From NCBI GenBank assembly GCA_036013505.1, contig CP107851.1:3791501-3855500 (forward strand): DNA of 64,000 nucleotides. Direction: 5' to 3'. This document shows positions 36,956-47,065 of this stretch, in pieces. The notes beneath the pieces were generated by a model that was not told the origin of the DNA, did not search any database, and saw only the letters and a list, made by a program, of their open reading frames with translations. The first letter of the stretch is position 1. Each line of letters begins with the position of its first letter. Position numbers and translations under genes: made by a program. The stretch comes from Streptomyces sp. NBC_00510 (lineage in GTDB: Bacteria > Actinomycetota > Actinomycetes > Streptomycetales > Streptomycetaceae).

Positions 36956-37639
36956 ATGGACGCGAACGAAGAGGAACGGCCCGTCACGCTCGACCGTCGT
37001 GACGGGCCGTACGGGGAGGTCGCGCTCCGGCGCAGCGGCGGGCGCTACGAGATCATCGCCAACGGCACCTTCCTGATGGACACCTCCGACGGCCGCTCGG
37101 AACGGCTGCTGGTCGACGCGGCGCTGGACGCCCTCCCGGCGGACCGGGCGGAGCTGTCGGTGCTGATCGGCGGCCTCGGGGTGGGCTTCTCGCTCGCGCG
37201 GGCGGCGGCCGAGCCGCGCTGGGCGCGGATCGCGGTGGCCGAACGGGAGCGGGCGGTGATCGACTGGCATCACGCGGGCCCGCTGGCGGACTTCTCCGAG
37301 CACGCGCTGGAGAACCCGCGGGTGAGCGTCGTCGAGGGCGATCTGGTGGCGTACGTGCGGGAGGCGGACGTGACGTACGACGCGCTGTGCCTGGACATCG
37401 ACAACGGCCCCGACTGGACGGTCACCGAGGGCAACGGGGGGCTGTACGGACCGGAGGGTCTGGCGGCCTGCAGGGAGCGGCTCGAACCCGGCGGCGTACT
37501 GGCGGTATGGTCTGCGCAGCCGTCCGCCGCGTTCGACGACGCCTTGAGGTCGGCGCAGTTCACGCAGGTCCGGACCATCGAGATCCCGGTGAATCGGGGC
37601 GTTCCGGATGTCGTGCACCTGGCAATCAAACCCGCATAG
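36956..37639 (+). CDS. Spermidine synthase-like protein
   Basis: The 227-aa protein has the polyamine-synthase-like Rossmann fold: LSVLIGGLGVGFSLARA (nucleotide-binding glycines), VAERERAVIDWH, VSVVEGDLVAYV and DALCLDIDNGPDW, where an Asp pair should face the substrate. Many such actinobacterial proteins do not make polyamines, so activity is uncertain. The N-terminus lacks the usual beta-barrel domain of SpeE. The ATG at 36956 follows TACGCT by 6 bases, so a leaderless message is likely. It may be the first gene of a set with the two-component pair 60 bases on. Confidence 0.78.
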   Translation: MDANEEERPVTLDRRDGPYGEVALRRSGGRYEIIANGTFLMDTSDGRSERLLVDAALDALPADRAELSVLIGGLGVGFSLARAAAEPRWARIAVAERERAVIDWHHAGPLADFSEHALENPRVSVVEGDLVAYVREADVTYDALCLDIDNGPDWTVTEGNGGLYGPEGLAACRERLEPGGVLAVWSAQPSAAFDDALRSAQFTQVRTIEIPVNRGVPDVVHLAIKPA

Positions 37640-37700
37640 CCGCGTCACCGTCCCGCCCCGTACGCTGCTGCGCAACGCAAACGACCATGGGGGACCCCAC

Positions 37701-38447
37701 ATGGACAGCACACAGCCGACGACCGCCGACGCCGCAGCGGTGGCGGCCACCCCCGGCGCGCAGCGCCGCGTGCTGGTGGTGGAGGACGACGCGACGATCG
37801 CCGACGCCATCGCGGTACGCCTGCGGGCCGAGGGCTTCCAGGTCCGCACCGCGGGCGACGGCCCCGCCGCCGTGGAGACCGCCGCCTCCTGGCAGCCCGA
37901 CCTCCTCGTCCTCGACGTCATGCTCCCCGGGTACGACGGCCTGGAGGTCTGCCGCCGCGTGCAGGCCTCGCGGCCGGTCCCGGTGCTGATGCTGACCGCC
38001 CGCGACGACGAGACCGACATGCTCGTCGGGCTCGGCGTGGGCGCCGACGACTACATGACCAAGCCCTTCTCGCTGCGCGAGCTGGTCGCCCGGGTGCACG
38101 TGCTGCTGCGCCGCGTGGAGCGCGCCACGATCGCCGCCCGCGACCCGCGCGGCGCCAACATGCAGCTCGGCGACCTGGAGATCGACAACGCCCAGCGCCG
38201 GGTCCGGGTCCGGGGCGCCGACGTGCACCTCACCCCGACCGAGTTCGACCTGCTGGTCTGCCTGGCCCAGCAGCCGCGCGCGGTGCTCTCCCGGGAGCAG
38301 CTGCTCGCCGAGGTCTGGGACTGGGCGGACGCCTCCGGCACCCGCACCGTCGACAGCCACGTCAAGGCGCTGCGGCGGAAGATCGGCGCGGAGCGCATCC
38401 GTACCGTGCACGGCGTCGGCTACGCGCTCGAGACGCCCACGCCGTGA
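37701..38447 (+). CDS. OmpR-family response regulator
   Basis: The 248-aa regulator has a receiver domain with acidic Asp29/Asp30, phospho-acceptor Asp72 (LLVLDVMLP) and Lys121 (TKPF). A winged-helix DNA-binding domain follows (about 155-243: LEIDNAQRRVRV, LTPTEFDLLVCL, REQLLAEVW, RTVDSHVKALRRKI, IRTVHGVGYAL). The first 20 residues are a Thr/Ala-rich extension. The ATG at 37701 follows GGGGGA. Its stop overlaps the kinase start (GTGA). Target genes are unknown; nearby spermidine-synthase-like or 2-oxoglutarate dehydrogenase genes are only guesses. Confidence 0.94.
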   Translation: MDSTQPTTADAAAVAATPGAQRRVLVVEDDATIADAIAVRLRAEGFQVRTAGDGPAAVETAASWQPDLLVLDVMLPGYDGLEVCRRVQASRPVPVLMLTARDDETDMLVGLGVGADDYMTKPFSLRELVARVHVLLRRVERATIAARDPRGANMQLGDLEIDNAQRRVRVRGADVHLTPTEFDLLVCLAQQPRAVLSREQLLAEVWDWADASGTRTVDSHVKALRRKIGAERIRTVHGVGYALETPTP

Positions 38448-39541
38448 GCCCCTACAGCGCGCCGCGCCCGCCGAAGCTGCGGGAACGTGTCTGGGCCGCG
38501 CTGAGGCCGTACGACCCCTTCCGGTCGATCAAGGCGGCGCTGCAGTACCTGGTGCTCGCCTCCGTGCTGATCACCACGGGCCTGATCTTCGTGGCGATGC
38601 ACTCCGCGACCGAGATCCGGATCATCACGATCTTCTCGATCATCGCCTCGCTGCTGATCTCGCAGCTGGTGGCGCACGGGCTGACCGCGCCGCTGCGCGA
38701 GATGACCTCGGCCGCCGGCGCCATGGTGCGCGGCGACTACAGCCGGCGGGTCACCGCGGTGCGCCGCGACGAGGTCGGCGAACTGGCCGAGACCTTCAAC
38801 CGGATGGCCGCCGACCTGGAGGCCGTCGACCAGCACCGCAAGGAGCTGGTGGCGAATGTCTCACATGAGCTGCGCACCCCGATCGCGGCGCTCCGCGCGG
38901 TCCTGGAGAACGTCGTCGACGGGGTCTCCGAGGCCGACACGGAGACGATGCGCACCGCGCTGCAGCAGGCGGAGCGGCTGAGCCTGCTCGTCGCCCACCT
39001 GCTGGACCTCTCCCGCCTGGACAACGGCATCGTGCCGCTGGACGCCAAGCGCTTCGAGGTCTGGCCGTACCTGTCGGCCGTGATCAAGACGGCCGGCCTC
39101 GGTCTGAAGGACGCCAGGGCGCACGGCGGCCGGGCGCGCAAGGACGTCCACCTCCACCTGGACGTCTCACCGCCGGAGCTGACCGCGTACGCGGACGCGG
39201 AGCGGCTGCACCAGGTGGTCGCCAACCTGATCGACAACGCCGTCAAGCACAGCCCGCCCAGCGGCCGGGTCACCGTGCGCGCCCGGCGCGGCACCGGTCC
39301 GGGCAGCCTCGACCTGGAGGTCCTGGACGAGGGCCCCGGGATACCCGAGGCCGAGCGCACCCGTGTCTTCGAGCGGTTCAACCGCGGCACCGCGGGACCG
39401 GGCGACGGCGGCACGGGGCTGGGACTGGCGATCGCCCGCTGGGCGGTGGACCTCCACGGCGGACGCATCGCGGTGGCCGAGTCCCCCCGCGGCTGCCGGA
39501 TCCGCGTCACCCTCCCGGGGTCCGCGACGGCGTCGGCTTGA
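38444..39541 (+). CDS. Membrane sensor histidine kinase with almost no extracellular domain
   Basis: The 365-aa kinase has two close transmembrane helices (about 31-52 and 60-80) with only about 8 residues between. A HAMP domain (about 80-132), the phospho-acceptor His141 (VANVSHELRTP), and an ATPase domain (NLIDNAVKHSPP, DEGPGIP, FERFNRG, GTGLGLAI) follow. With such a short loop it should sense inside or at the membrane. It overlaps the response regulator gene by GTGA, so the two form one system. Confidence 0.94.
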   Translation: MSPYSAPRPPKLRERVWAALRPYDPFRSIKAALQYLVLASVLITTGLIFVAMHSATEIRIITIFSIIASLLISQLVAHGLTAPLREMTSAAGAMVRGDYSRRVTAVRRDEVGELAETFNRMAADLEAVDQHRKELVANVSHELRTPIAALRAVLENVVDGVSEADTETMRTALQQAERLSLLVAHLLDLSRLDNGIVPLDAKRFEVWPYLSAVIKTAGLGLKDARAHGGRARKDVHLHLDVSPPELTAYADAERLHQVVANLIDNAVKHSPPSGRVTVRARRGTGPGSLDLEVLDEGPGIPEAERTRVFERFNRGTAGPGDGGTGLGLAIARWAVDLHGGRIAVAESPRGCRIRVTLPGSATASA

Positions 39542-39745
39542 CGCTCCTGCCAGGGCAGACGTTGCCAGAGGCAACCGGACCAGTCGATTCAGGACCCCAT
39601 TCCCGCCAAACTCCGCCCCGAAACCGCCTTTCCGATGTGACTTAGGCGACGACTGGCCTCCCCGCCTGCAGGAAACGCTCAGGTAGGCGTAGCCTTTATT
39701 TCCGCTGTCCATCACCTTGTGAAGCGGAAGAGGGCGGTTGCCGCC

Positions 39746-42700
39746 GTGTCGCCACACCCCAGTAGCTCGAGCGTCCCGACCGAAACCGATGGGCAGGGCC
39801 AGGGCCCTGCCGCGGGCTTCGGGCCTAACGAGTGGCTTGTCGATGAGATCTACCAGCAGTACCTCCAGGACCCGAACTCGGTGGACCGAGCCTGGTGGGA
39901 CTTCTTCGCCGATTACAAGCCGGGAGCGGATACGGGTTCCGCAGTCGCCTCGGGCCAGCCTCAGGCGGCCCCCGCAGCGCCTCCGGCCGCTCCGGCCGCG
40001 CCGGCCCCGGCACCCGTGACGCCCGCCGCCGCACCGGCCCCGGTCGCCCAGGCCCCGGCCCCCGCGCCGGCCGCTCCGGCTCCGGTCGCCCCGGCCCCCG
40101 TGAAGCCCGCCGTCGAGAAGCCCACTCCGGCGCAGCCGCAGCCGGCGGCCAAGGCCGCCCCGGCCACCGAGGCGGCCCAGGGACCCGAGTACGTGACGCT
40201 GCGCGGCCCGTCCGCGGCCGTGGCGAAGAACATGCACGCCTCGCTGGAGCTGCCCACGGCCACGTCCGTGCGCGCCGTCCCGGTGAAGCTGCTGTTCGAC
40301 AACCGCATCGTCATCAACAACCACCTCAAGCGCGCCCGTGGCGGCAAGGTCTCCTTCACGCACATCATCGGCTACGCCATGGTGCAGGCGCTGAAGATCA
40401 TGCCCGCGATGAACTGGTCGTTCGCGGAGAAGGACGGCAAGCCGACGCTGGTCAAGCCCGACCACGTCAACCTGGGCCTCGCCATCGACCTGGTCAAGCC
40501 CAACGGCGACCGCCAGCTGGTCGTCGCGGCCATCAAGAAGGCCGAGACCCTCAACTTCTTCGAGTTCTGGCAGGCCTACGAGGACATCGTCCGCCGCGCC
40601 CGCATCGGCAAGCTGACGATGGACGACTTCTCCGGCGTCACCGTCTCGCTCACCAACCCCGGCGGCATCGGCACCGTCCACTCGGTGCCGCGCCTGATGC
40701 CCGGCCAGTCGGTGATCCTCGGCGTCGGCTCCATGGACTACCCCGCCGAGTTCCAGGGCACCTCGCAGGACACCCTGAACAAGCTGGGCATCTCCAAGGT
40801 CATGACCCTGACCAGCACCTACGACCACCGGGTCATCCAGGGTGCGGCGTCGGGCGAGTTCCTGCGCATCATGAACCAGCTCCTGCTGGGCGAGAACAAC
40901 TTCTTCGACGACATCTTCAAGGCGCTGCGCATCCCCTACGAGCCGGTCCGCTGGCTCAAGGACATCGACGCCAGCCACGACGACGACGTCACCAAGGCCG
41001 CCCGCGTCTTCGAGCTGATCCACTCCTACCGGGTCCGCGGCCACGTCATGGCCGACACCGACCCGCTGGAGTACAAGCAGCGCAAGCACCCCGACCTCGA
41101 CATCACCGAGCACGGCCTCACCCTGTGGGACCTGGAGCGCGACTTCGCCGTCGGCGGCTTCGCCGGCAAGTCGCTGATGAAGCTGCGCGACATCCTCGGT
41201 GTGCTGCGCGACTCGTACTGCCGCACCGTCGGCATCGAGTTCATGCACATCCAGGACCCGCTGCAGCGCAAGTGGATCCAGGACCGCGTCGAGCGCCCGC
41301 ACACCAAGCCCGAGCGCGACGAGCAGCTGCGCATCCTGCGCCGCCTCAACGCGGCGGAGGCCTTCGAGACCTTCCTGCAGACGAAGTACGTCGGCCAGAA
41401 GCGCTTCTCCCTGGAGGGCGGCGAGTCCGTCATCCCGCTGCTCGACGCCGTCATCGACGCCGCCGCCGAATCGCGGCTGGACGAGGTCGTCATCGGCATG
41501 GCCCACCGCGGCCGGCTGAACGTGCTGGCCAACATCGTCGGCAAGTCGTACGCCCAGATCTTCCGCGAGTTCGAGGGCAACCTCGACCCGAAGTCGATGC
41601 ACGGCTCCGGCGACGTGAAGTACCACCTGGGCGCCCAGGGCACCTTCACCGGCCTGGACGGCGAGCAGATCACCGTCTCGCTGGCCGCGAACCCCTCGCA
41701 CCTGGAGGCGGTCGACCCGATCGTCGAGGGCATCGCCCGTGCCAAGCAGGACGTCATCGGCAAGGGCGGCACGGACTTCACCGTCATGCCGGTCGTCCTC
41801 CACGGCGACGCGGCCTTCGCCGGCCAGGGCGTCGTCGCCGAGACCCTGAACATGTCGCAGCTGCGCGGCTACCGCACCGGCGGCACCGTGCACGTGGTGA
41901 TCAACAACCAGGTCGGCTTCACCGCCGCCCCGGAGTCCTCGCGCTCGTCGATGTACAGCACCGACGTCGCGCGCATGATCGAGGCGCCGATCTTCCACGT
42001 GAACGGCGACGACCCGGAGGCCGTGGTCCGCGTCGCGCGGCTCGCCTTCGAGTTCCGCCAGGCGTTCAACAAGGACGTCGTCATCGACCTCATCTGCTAC
42101 CGCCGCCGCGGTCACAACGAGGCCGACAACCCGTCCTTCACCCAGCCGCTGATGTACGACCTGATCGACAAGAAGCGCTCGGTGCGCAAGCTCTACACCG
42201 AGTCCCTCATCGGTCGCGGCGACATCACCCTGGAAGAGGCCGAGCAGGTCCTGCAGGACTACCAGGGCCAGCTGGAGAAGGTCTTCACCGAGGTCCGCGA
42301 GGCGACCGCGCCGGCCGCCCCGCAGGAGGAGGAGAACCAGGCCACCGGCCCTGAGTTCCCCGTCCCGGCGGACACCGCGATCAGCCAGGAGACCGTCAAG
42401 CGGATCGCGGCCTCCCAGGTCAACATCCCGGAGCGGATCACCGTCCACCCGCGTCTGATGCCGCAGCTGCAGCGCCGCGCGGCCATGGTCGAGGACGACA
42501 CCATCGACTGGGCCATGGGCGAGACCCTCGCCATCGGCTCCCTGCTGATGGAGGGCACCCCGGTCCGGCTCGCCGGCCAGGACTCCCGCCGCGGCACCTT
42601 CGGCCAGCGGCACGCCGTCCTGGTCGACCGGGAGACCGGCGAGGACTACACCCCGCTGCTCTACCTCGCCGAGGACCAGGCGCGCTACAACGTCTACGAC

Positions 42701-43552
42701 TCGCTGCTCAGCGAGTACGCGGCGATGGGCTTCGAGTACGGCTACTCGCTGGCCCGCCCGGACGCGCTGGTCGCCTGGGAGGCCCAGTTCGGCGACTTCG
42801 TCAACGGCGCCCAGACCGTCGTCGACGAGTTCATCTCCTCCGCCGAGCAGAAGTGGGGCCAGACCTCCGGCGTCACCCTCCTGCTGCCGCACGGCTACGA
42901 GGGCCAGGGCCCGGACCACTCCTCCGCCCGCATCGAGCGCTTCCTGCAGCTGTGCGCGCAGAACAACATGACGGTCGCGGTCCCGACCACCCCGGCGAAC
43001 TACTTCCACCTCCTGCGGTGGCAGGTCCACAACCCGCACCACAAGCCGCTCATCGTCTTCACCCCGAAGTCGATGCTGCGCCTGAAGGCGGCGACCTCGA
43101 AGACGGAGGAGTTCACCTCCGGCCAGTTCCAGCCGGTCATCGGCGACGGCACCGTCAAGCCCGAGGACGTCCGCAAGGTCGTCTTCTGCTCCGGCAAGGT
43201 CTACTACGACCTCGTCGCCGAGCGTGAGAAGCGTGGTGCCTTCGACACCGCCCTCATCCGCATCGAGCGTCTCTACCCGCTGCCGGGCCTGGAGATCCAG
43301 GCCGCCCTGGCCCCGTTCACCAAGGCCCAGAAGTACGTCTGGGCCCAGGACGAGCCGGCCAACCAGGGTGCCTGGCCGTTCATCGCCCTCAACCTGATCG
43401 ACCACCTCGACCTGGTGCTCGGCGCCGCGCCCGACAACGCCGACCGGCTGCGTCGTGTGTCGCGTCCGTCCTCCTCGTCGCCGGCGGTCGGTTCCGCCAA
43501 GCGGCACCAGCAGGAGCAGGAGCAGCTGGTGCACGAGGTCTTCGAGCTCTGA
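39746..43552 (+). CDS. kgd: Multifunctional 2-oxoglutarate dehydrogenase/decarboxylase (E2-E1 fusion)
   Basis: The 1268-aa enzyme feeds 2-oxoglutarate through the TCA cycle. The N-terminus has the anchor segment [15 protein letters not shown] (about 28-42), then an Ala/Pro-rich linker (about 75-145). An E2-like acyltransferase domain follows (about 150-385) with the [10 protein letters not shown] active site. The E1 TPP-dependent domains contain [27 protein letters not shown] and VINNQVGFT, and the C-terminal half includes [13 protein letters not shown] and [11 protein letters not shown]. The layout equals mycobacterial Kgd and corynebacterial OdhA, in which the FHA protein GarA/OdhI inhibits it. 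Start GTG 39746 is chosen because an upstream in-frame start at 39719 precedes the expected ribosome site AGAGGG. A perfect terminator follows. Confidence 0.96.
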   Translation: MSPHPSSSSVPTETDGQGQGPAAGFGPNEWLVDEIYQQYLQDPNSVDRAWWDFFADYKPGADTGSAVASGQPQAAPAAPPAAPAAPAPAPVTPAAAPAPVAQAPAPAPAAPAPVAPAPVKPAVEKPTPAQPQPAAKAAPATEAAQGPEYVTLRGPSAAVAKNMHASLELPTATSVRAVPVKLLFDNRIVINNHLKRARGGKVSFTHIIGYAMVQALKIMPAMNWSFAEKDGKPTLVKPDHVNLGLAIDLVKPNGDRQLVVAAIKKAETLNFFEFWQAYEDIVRRARIGKLTMDDFSGVTVSLTNPGGIGTVHSVPRLMPGQSVILGVGSMDYPAEFQGTSQDTLNKLGISKVMTLTSTYDHRVIQGAASGEFLRIMNQLLLGENNFFDDIFKALRIPYEPVRWLKDIDASHDDDVTKAARVFELIHSYRVRGHVMADTDPLEYKQRKHPDLDITEHGLTLWDLERDFAVGGFAGKSLMKLRDILGVLRDSYCRTVGIEFMHIQDPLQRKWIQDRVERPHTKPERDEQLRILRRLNAAEAFETFLQTKYVGQKRFSLEGGESVIPLLDAVIDAAAESRLDEVVIGMAHRGRLNVLANIVGKSYAQIFREFEGNLDPKSMHGSGDVKYHLGAQGTFTGLDGEQITVSLAANPSHLEAVDPIVEGIARAKQDVIGKGGTDFTVMPVVLHGDAAFAGQGVVAETLNMSQLRGYRTGGTVHVVINNQVGFTAAPESSRSSMYSTDVARMIEAPIFHVNGDDPEAVVRVARLAFEFRQAFNKDVVIDLICYRRRGHNEADNPSFTQPLMYDLIDKKRSVRKLYTESLIGRGDITLEEAEQVLQDYQGQLEKVFTEVREATAPAAPQEEENQATGPEFPVPADTAISQETVKRIAASQVNIPERITVHPRLMPQLQRRAAMVEDDTIDWAMGETLAIGSLLMEGTPVRLAGQDSRRGTFGQRHAVLVDRETGEDYTPLLYLAEDQARYNVYDSLLSEYAAMGFEYGYSLARPDALVAWEAQFGDFVNGAQTVVDEFISSAEQKWGQTSGVTLLLPHGYEGQGPDHSSARIERFLQLCAQNNMTVAVPTTPANYFHLLRWQVHNPHHKPLIVFTPKSMLRLKAATSKTEEFTSGQFQPVIGDGTVKPEDVRKVVFCSGKVYYDLVAEREKRGAFDTALIRIERLYPLPGLEIQAALAPFTKAQKYVWAQDEPANQGAWPFIALNLIDHLDLVLGAAPDNADRLRRVSRPSSSSPAVGSAKRHQQEQEQLVHEVFEL

Positions 43553-43572
43553 GGCCCGTAGTCCCCGGTACG

Positions 43573-43617
43573 ACGCGCAGGGGCCCCGCACTCCTCGAGT
43601 GCGGGGCCCCTGCGCGT
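43573..43617 (+). terminator. Strong terminator after the 2-oxoglutarate dehydrogenase gene
   Basis: A perfect 20-bp GC-rich stem (43573-43592 with 43598-43617) with a 5-base loop begins 20 bases after the stop. Confidence 0.88.
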
Positions 43618-43712
43618 ACGCCGGCCGGCGGGAGGGGGAGCCCCGGCCCGGGCGGCGGGAGTACCTATCCTGGCCTGGTACGTCATCCTTCGACCCTGAT
43701 CCGGAGCACCCC

Positions 43713-43892
43713 TTGTACTTCACCGACCGCGGCATCGAGGAGCTGGAGAACCGGCGCGGCCAGGAGGAGGTCACCTTCGAGTGGCTCGCCGAGCGGCTGC
43801 GGGAGTTCGTCGACCTCAACCCCGAGTTCGAGATCCCGGTGGAGCGGCTGGCGACGTGGCTGGCCCGGCTGGACGACGACGAGGACGAGTAG
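43713..43892 (+). CDS. Small conserved protein (DUF6104-like)
   Basis: The 59-aa acidic protein reads MYFTDRGIEELENRRG and continues EVTFEWLAERLREFVDLNPEFEIPVERLATWLARLDDDEDE. It uses a TTG start at 43713 (GGAG 6-7 bases upstream), so a simple ATG/GTG scan misses its true beginning. The second half is strongly helical. The compact acidic helical protein is very like a short, uncharacterised Streptomyces family annotated DUF6104. It lies after the terminator of the 2-oxoglutarate dehydrogenase gene. Function is unknown. Confidence 0.78.
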   Translation: MYFTDRGIEELENRRGQEEVTFEWLAERLREFVDLNPEFEIPVERLATWLARLDDDEDE

Positions 43893-43916
43893 CCGCGAGC
43901 GGCGGGACCGGCGGGC

Positions 43917-44480
43917 TCAGGTGCGGAAGGCGCCGAACCGGACCCCGTCGCCGCAGACGCTGAAGACCGCCGGGGTGCCGTCGGCCGTGGTGACCTCGAC
44001 CGTACGGGCCACGTCGTCGGGGAGCGCGACCTGCACGCGGGAGGCCTGGACGGGGCAGACCTCGCGCGCCGAGGGGGTCCCCTCGAAGTTGAGGTCGGTG
44101 TAGCGGACGTCGGCGACGGCCGTGGTGCCCCCACGGAGCTCCACGGCCTCGGTGCCGGCGGCGGAGTTGTCCGCCTTGACGGGGGCGGCCTTGCCCTGGT
44201 CGTCCCTCGCGGTGAGGGTCGTGGCCCCGGTCAGCCTGCAGGGGGCGCCCGAGGTGTTGGCGACCTCGACCCGGGCGACCGCGGGCTGCGAGGCGGTCGC
44301 GTGGACGGTGGCGGCCAGGAAGCGTACGGCGGTCGTGCCGGCCGTGCAGGCGCTCACCCGGGCGTTCGCGGGGCTCACCTCGGCGGCGGGCCCACCGGTC
44401 TCGGTACGGGTGCCGCAGGCGGCCAGGGCGAGGCCCGTCAGGAGCAGGACGGTCGCGGCGGTGGCGGTTCGAGGGCCCAT
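43917..44480 (-). CDS. DUF4232-like lipoprotein
   Basis: The 187-aa protein has a lipoprotein signal (TVLLLTGLALAACG, lipobox LAAC) and a mature part of beta-strand character. VARVEVANTSGAPCRLTG and ADVRYTDLNFEG fit the DUF4232 family, found in many actinobacterial lipoproteins. Two Cys pairs (about 51/87 and 146/179) could be disulfides. ATG 44480 gives a typical signal start. Upstream ATG/GTG at 44495/44498 are possible but lack a good ribosome site. It should sit on the outer face of the membrane; role unknown. Confidence 0.78.
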   Translation of the reverse strand: MGPRTATAATVLLLTGLALAACGTRTETGGPAAEVSPANARVSACTAGTTAVRFLAATVHATASQPAVARVEVANTSGAPCRLTGATTLTARDDQGKAAPVKADNSAAGTEAVELRGGTTAVADVRYTDLNFEGTPSAREVCPVQASRVQVALPDDVARTVEVTTADGTPAVFSVCGDGVRFGAFRT

Positions 44481-44648
44481 GAGGGATGAGCACATCACCC
44501 GGGGCCCGTACGGCCGCTCGCGGCGCGCACGGCGCCGCGTCCCGCGGGGAAGACCTCACCCGTTCGCCGCGCGACCAGCCGTACCCGGGCGCCGTTCCGC
44601 CGCGAACCGCCACCAGGGCGCGCACGGCGCTCCCTTGACTTCCGATCC

Positions 44649-44691
44649 ACGCGATATATCGTGTCTACCGGAGAGACGCGATATGTTGCGT
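44649..44691 (+). promoter_or_regulatory. Probable PadR operator with two ACGCGATAT half-sites
   Basis: ACGCGATATATCGTGT (44649-44664) is a near-perfect palindrome centred on CGATATATCG. A second half-site ACGCGATAT begins at 44676. They lie 48-90 bases before the DUF4097 gene that is followed by a PadR gene. AT-rich palindromes of this kind are typical of PadR autoregulation. Confidence 0.7.
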
Positions 44692-44738
44692 TGTCGGCGT
44701 TGCCCCGGCGTGCCCGGGTGACCCCAAGGAGGGGCGAA

Positions 44739-45608
44739 ATGAGCGGAACCCCCGGCTCACGGGAGTGGACGGTCACCGAGCCGCACAAGATGGTCTTCGA
44801 CGGAAACGTCGACACCCTTCACGTCCGGATCGTCAACGGTGCCGTCAACGTGGTCGGCGTCGACGAGGGCCCGGCCCGGCTGGAGGTGAGCGAGCTCGAC
44901 GGCCCCCCGCTGATCGTGTCGCACGAGGGCGGCACGCTCACCGTCACCTACGAGGACCTGCCCTGGAAGGGCCTGCTCAAGTGGCTCGACCGCAAGGGCT
45001 GGCGGCGGCACGCCGTCGTCTCGCTCGCGGTCCCGCAGCGCACCAGCGTGTCGGTGGGGGTCGTCGGGGCGAACGCCGTGATCTCGGGGATCTCGGACCG
45101 CACCGCCGTACGGGGCGTCAACGGCGACATCACGCTGGTCGGCCAGGCCGGCCCGGTGACCGCCGAGACGGTCGCGGGGAACGTGGAGGCCCAGGCGGTC
45201 TCCGGCGACCTGCGGGTCAACACCGTCTCGGGCGACCTGACCGTGGTCGAGGGCAGCGGCGCCGCCGTCAAGGCCGACTCGGTCAGCGGCAACATGGTGC
45301 TCGACCTGGACCCGCGCAGCGGCGCGGACGTCCGCCTGACCTCGGTCTCCGGGGAGATCGCGATCCGCATCCCGGAGCCCGGGGACGCCGAGGTGGACGC
45401 CAACACCACCAGCGGCGACGTCTCCTGCGCCTTTGACGAGCTGCGGGTCAGCGGGCAGTGGGGCGCCAAGCGGATCTCCGGCCGGATGGGGTCCGGCGGC
45501 TCCCGGCTGAAGGCCACCACGGTGTCGGGCGCGATCGCGCTGCTGCGCCGCCCGCCCCAGGAGGACCACGGACCCGCGGACGCCGATCCGTTCCGGAAGG
45601 ACGTCTGA
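44739..45608 (+). CDS. DUF4097-type beta-repeat protein
   Basis: The 289-aa protein has a right-handed repeat of short beta strands with alternating hydrophobic/GS/TVSGDL patterns: VVGANAVISGISDRTAVRGVNGDITLVGQAG, VSGDLRVNTVSGDLTVVEG, SVSGNMVLDLDPRSGADVRLTSVSGEIAI. It matches the DUF4097 (YvlB/LiaX-like) family associated with PspC and PadR regulators. No signal peptide. A strong AAGGAGGGG precedes ATG 44739. The PadR gene follows with 1-base spacing, so they form one operon under the palindrome upstream. Role, perhaps membrane or envelope stress, is an inference. Confidence 0.85.
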   Translation: MSGTPGSREWTVTEPHKMVFDGNVDTLHVRIVNGAVNVVGVDEGPARLEVSELDGPPLIVSHEGGTLTVTYEDLPWKGLLKWLDRKGWRRHAVVSLAVPQRTSVSVGVVGANAVISGISDRTAVRGVNGDITLVGQAGPVTAETVAGNVEAQAVSGDLRVNTVSGDLTVVEGSGAAVKADSVSGNMVLDLDPRSGADVRLTSVSGEIAIRIPEPGDAEVDANTTSGDVSCAFDELRVSGQWGAKRISGRMGSGGSRLKATTVSGAIALLRRPPQEDHGPADADPFRKDV

Positions 45609-45609
45609 G

Positions 45610-46515
45610 ATGGCCCCCGTCTTCGCCCACGGCCGGCTCCGCCTCTACCTGCTCAAGCTGCTGGACGAGGCCCCCCGTCACGGCTACGAGGTGATCCGGC
45701 TGCTGGAGGAACGCTTCCACGGCCTGTACGCCCCCTCCGCCGGCACCGTCTACCCGCGGCTGGCCAAGCTGGAGAAGGAGGGCCTGGTCACCCACTCCAC
45801 GGAGGGCGGCCGCAAGGTGTACTCGATCACCGACGCGGGCCGCGCGGAACTCGCCTCCCGCAGCGACGAGATCGCCGACCTGGAGAACGAGATCCGCGAC
45901 TCCGTCTCCACGCTCGCCGCCGAGATCCGCGAGGACGTCCGCGGCGCCGCGGGCGACCTGCGCCGCGAGATCCGGGCGGCCGCCCAGCAGGCGGCGCACA
46001 CCCAGCAGAAGTCCTCCCCGGCGGACTGGAAGGAGCAGATGCGCCGCTCCAAGGAGGAGATCCGGCAGGCCCGCGAGGAGGCCCGCACCGCCAAGCGCGC
46101 CGCCAGGGAGGCCCAGGACGCCGCACGGGACGAGGTGCAGCGCATCGCGCGCCGCGTCCAGGAGGAGGTCCAGGACCACGTCCGGCGCGGCGACTGGCAG
46201 ACCGGCGTCCGCGAGGGGCTGGCGGAACTCACCCGGGAGCTCGGCCAGTTCGGCCGCGCCTCCACCCCCTGGCCGCCGTATGTGAAGCCCGAGCCCGCCG
46301 AGGCGCCCGAGTGGGGCGCGGAGGACGCCGCCGTGACCGAGGACCCTGCCCGCGACCTGGAGCGCCTGCTGGACCGCTTCCGCGACGACGTCCGCGACGC
46401 CGCCCGCGACAACGGCGTGGACGCCGAGCAGTTGCGCGAGGTCCGCCGCCATCTGTCCACCGCGGCCGCCCACATCGGCGTCGTGCTGCGCGGCAAGCAC
46501 AAGGGCCGGGACTAG
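45610..46515 (+). CDS. PadR-family regulator with long coiled-coil extension
   Basis: The 301-aa protein begins with a PadR winged helix (about 5-85: RLRLYLLKLLDEAPRHGYEVIRLLEERF, PSAGTVYPRLAKLEKEGLV, GRKVYSITDAGRAEL). Then comes an unusually long helical, Glu/Arg-rich region (about 85-190) likely to form a coiled coil. The last part (about 190-301) has further charged helices. Ordinary PadR proteins are 110-180 aa, so the extension is a distinct feature. It is one base from the DUF4097 gene and probably represses the operon through the upstream palindrome. Confidence 0.88.
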   Translation: MAPVFAHGRLRLYLLKLLDEAPRHGYEVIRLLEERFHGLYAPSAGTVYPRLAKLEKEGLVTHSTEGGRKVYSITDAGRAELASRSDEIADLENEIRDSVSTLAAEIREDVRGAAGDLRREIRAAAQQAAHTQQKSSPADWKEQMRRSKEEIRQAREEARTAKRAAREAQDAARDEVQRIARRVQEEVQDHVRRGDWQTGVREGLAELTRELGQFGRASTPWPPYVKPEPAEAPEWGAEDAAVTEDPARDLERLLDRFRDDVRDAARDNGVDAEQLREVRRHLSTAAAHIGVVLRGKHKGRD

Positions 46516-46522
46516 CCGCAGC

Positions 46523-46555
46523 GCCCGGACGGGGTCCTCCCCGATACGTCCGGGC
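46523..46555 (+). terminator. Terminator after the padR gene
   Basis: GCCCGGACG and CGTCCGGGC make a 9-bp stem (46523-46531 with 46547-46555), 8 bases after the padR stop. Confidence 0.65.
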
Positions 46556-47065
46556 CCCGTCGGCGGGGCGGAAGTCCGGACACGAGCGGGGCCCGGAACT
46601 GAGGACGTAGGGAGTTCCCCGATGCCGCGGCCCCCGCCCGCTGGCAGGCTCTCCCATGCGACGGCACCGGCTCCGGCCGGGCGCCGTCGGGTACGCGGAG
46701 GCCGGCCCGGGGGAGCCGTGCCCGCGGCCCGGCGGTGGCCCGGCCGGTCGACTGCCCGGTGGCCACGGTGCCGCGGGCCGGGAGGGGACATGCCCGTTCT
46801 TGACGCGTTCGCATGGCCCGGAGCGCCGCTGGTCCCGTCCACGCCCCAGGCGGAGGCCGAGGGGCTACCGCAGTCCGCGGAGGGTCGGATCCCGCAGGCC
46901 ACGACGGGGCCGGCCTGCCGGACGCGGCGGGGAGCGGGACCGCCACGGGCGGGGCGCCGTGGACCGGGGTGCCCGAGGCGGCGGGAAGCCCGGTGACCCC
47001 ATGACGACGGCCGTCCCGCGCGGTGCGGGGCGGAGTTCTTGCCCGTTCGGACGGAGGCGGTGACC
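46556..47065. other. Non-coding gap of about 510 bases
   Basis: Frames here give only low-complexity Arg/Gly/Pro-rich translations without a consistent start, ribosome site and codon bias, so I call no gene. The end includes GGAGG (47053-47057) that serves the next gene. Confidence 0.45.

Noticed and set aside
39167..44134. Minus-strand frame of 1655 codons over the 2-oxoglutarate dehydrogenase gene
   Set aside because: It is the antisense shadow of a highly biased coding gene; it has low-complexity Val/Asp/Gly/Leu content and no start signal.
46622..47063. Several small frames between padR and the next gene
   Set aside because: Arg/Gly/Pro-rich translations, no ribosome site or conserved look.
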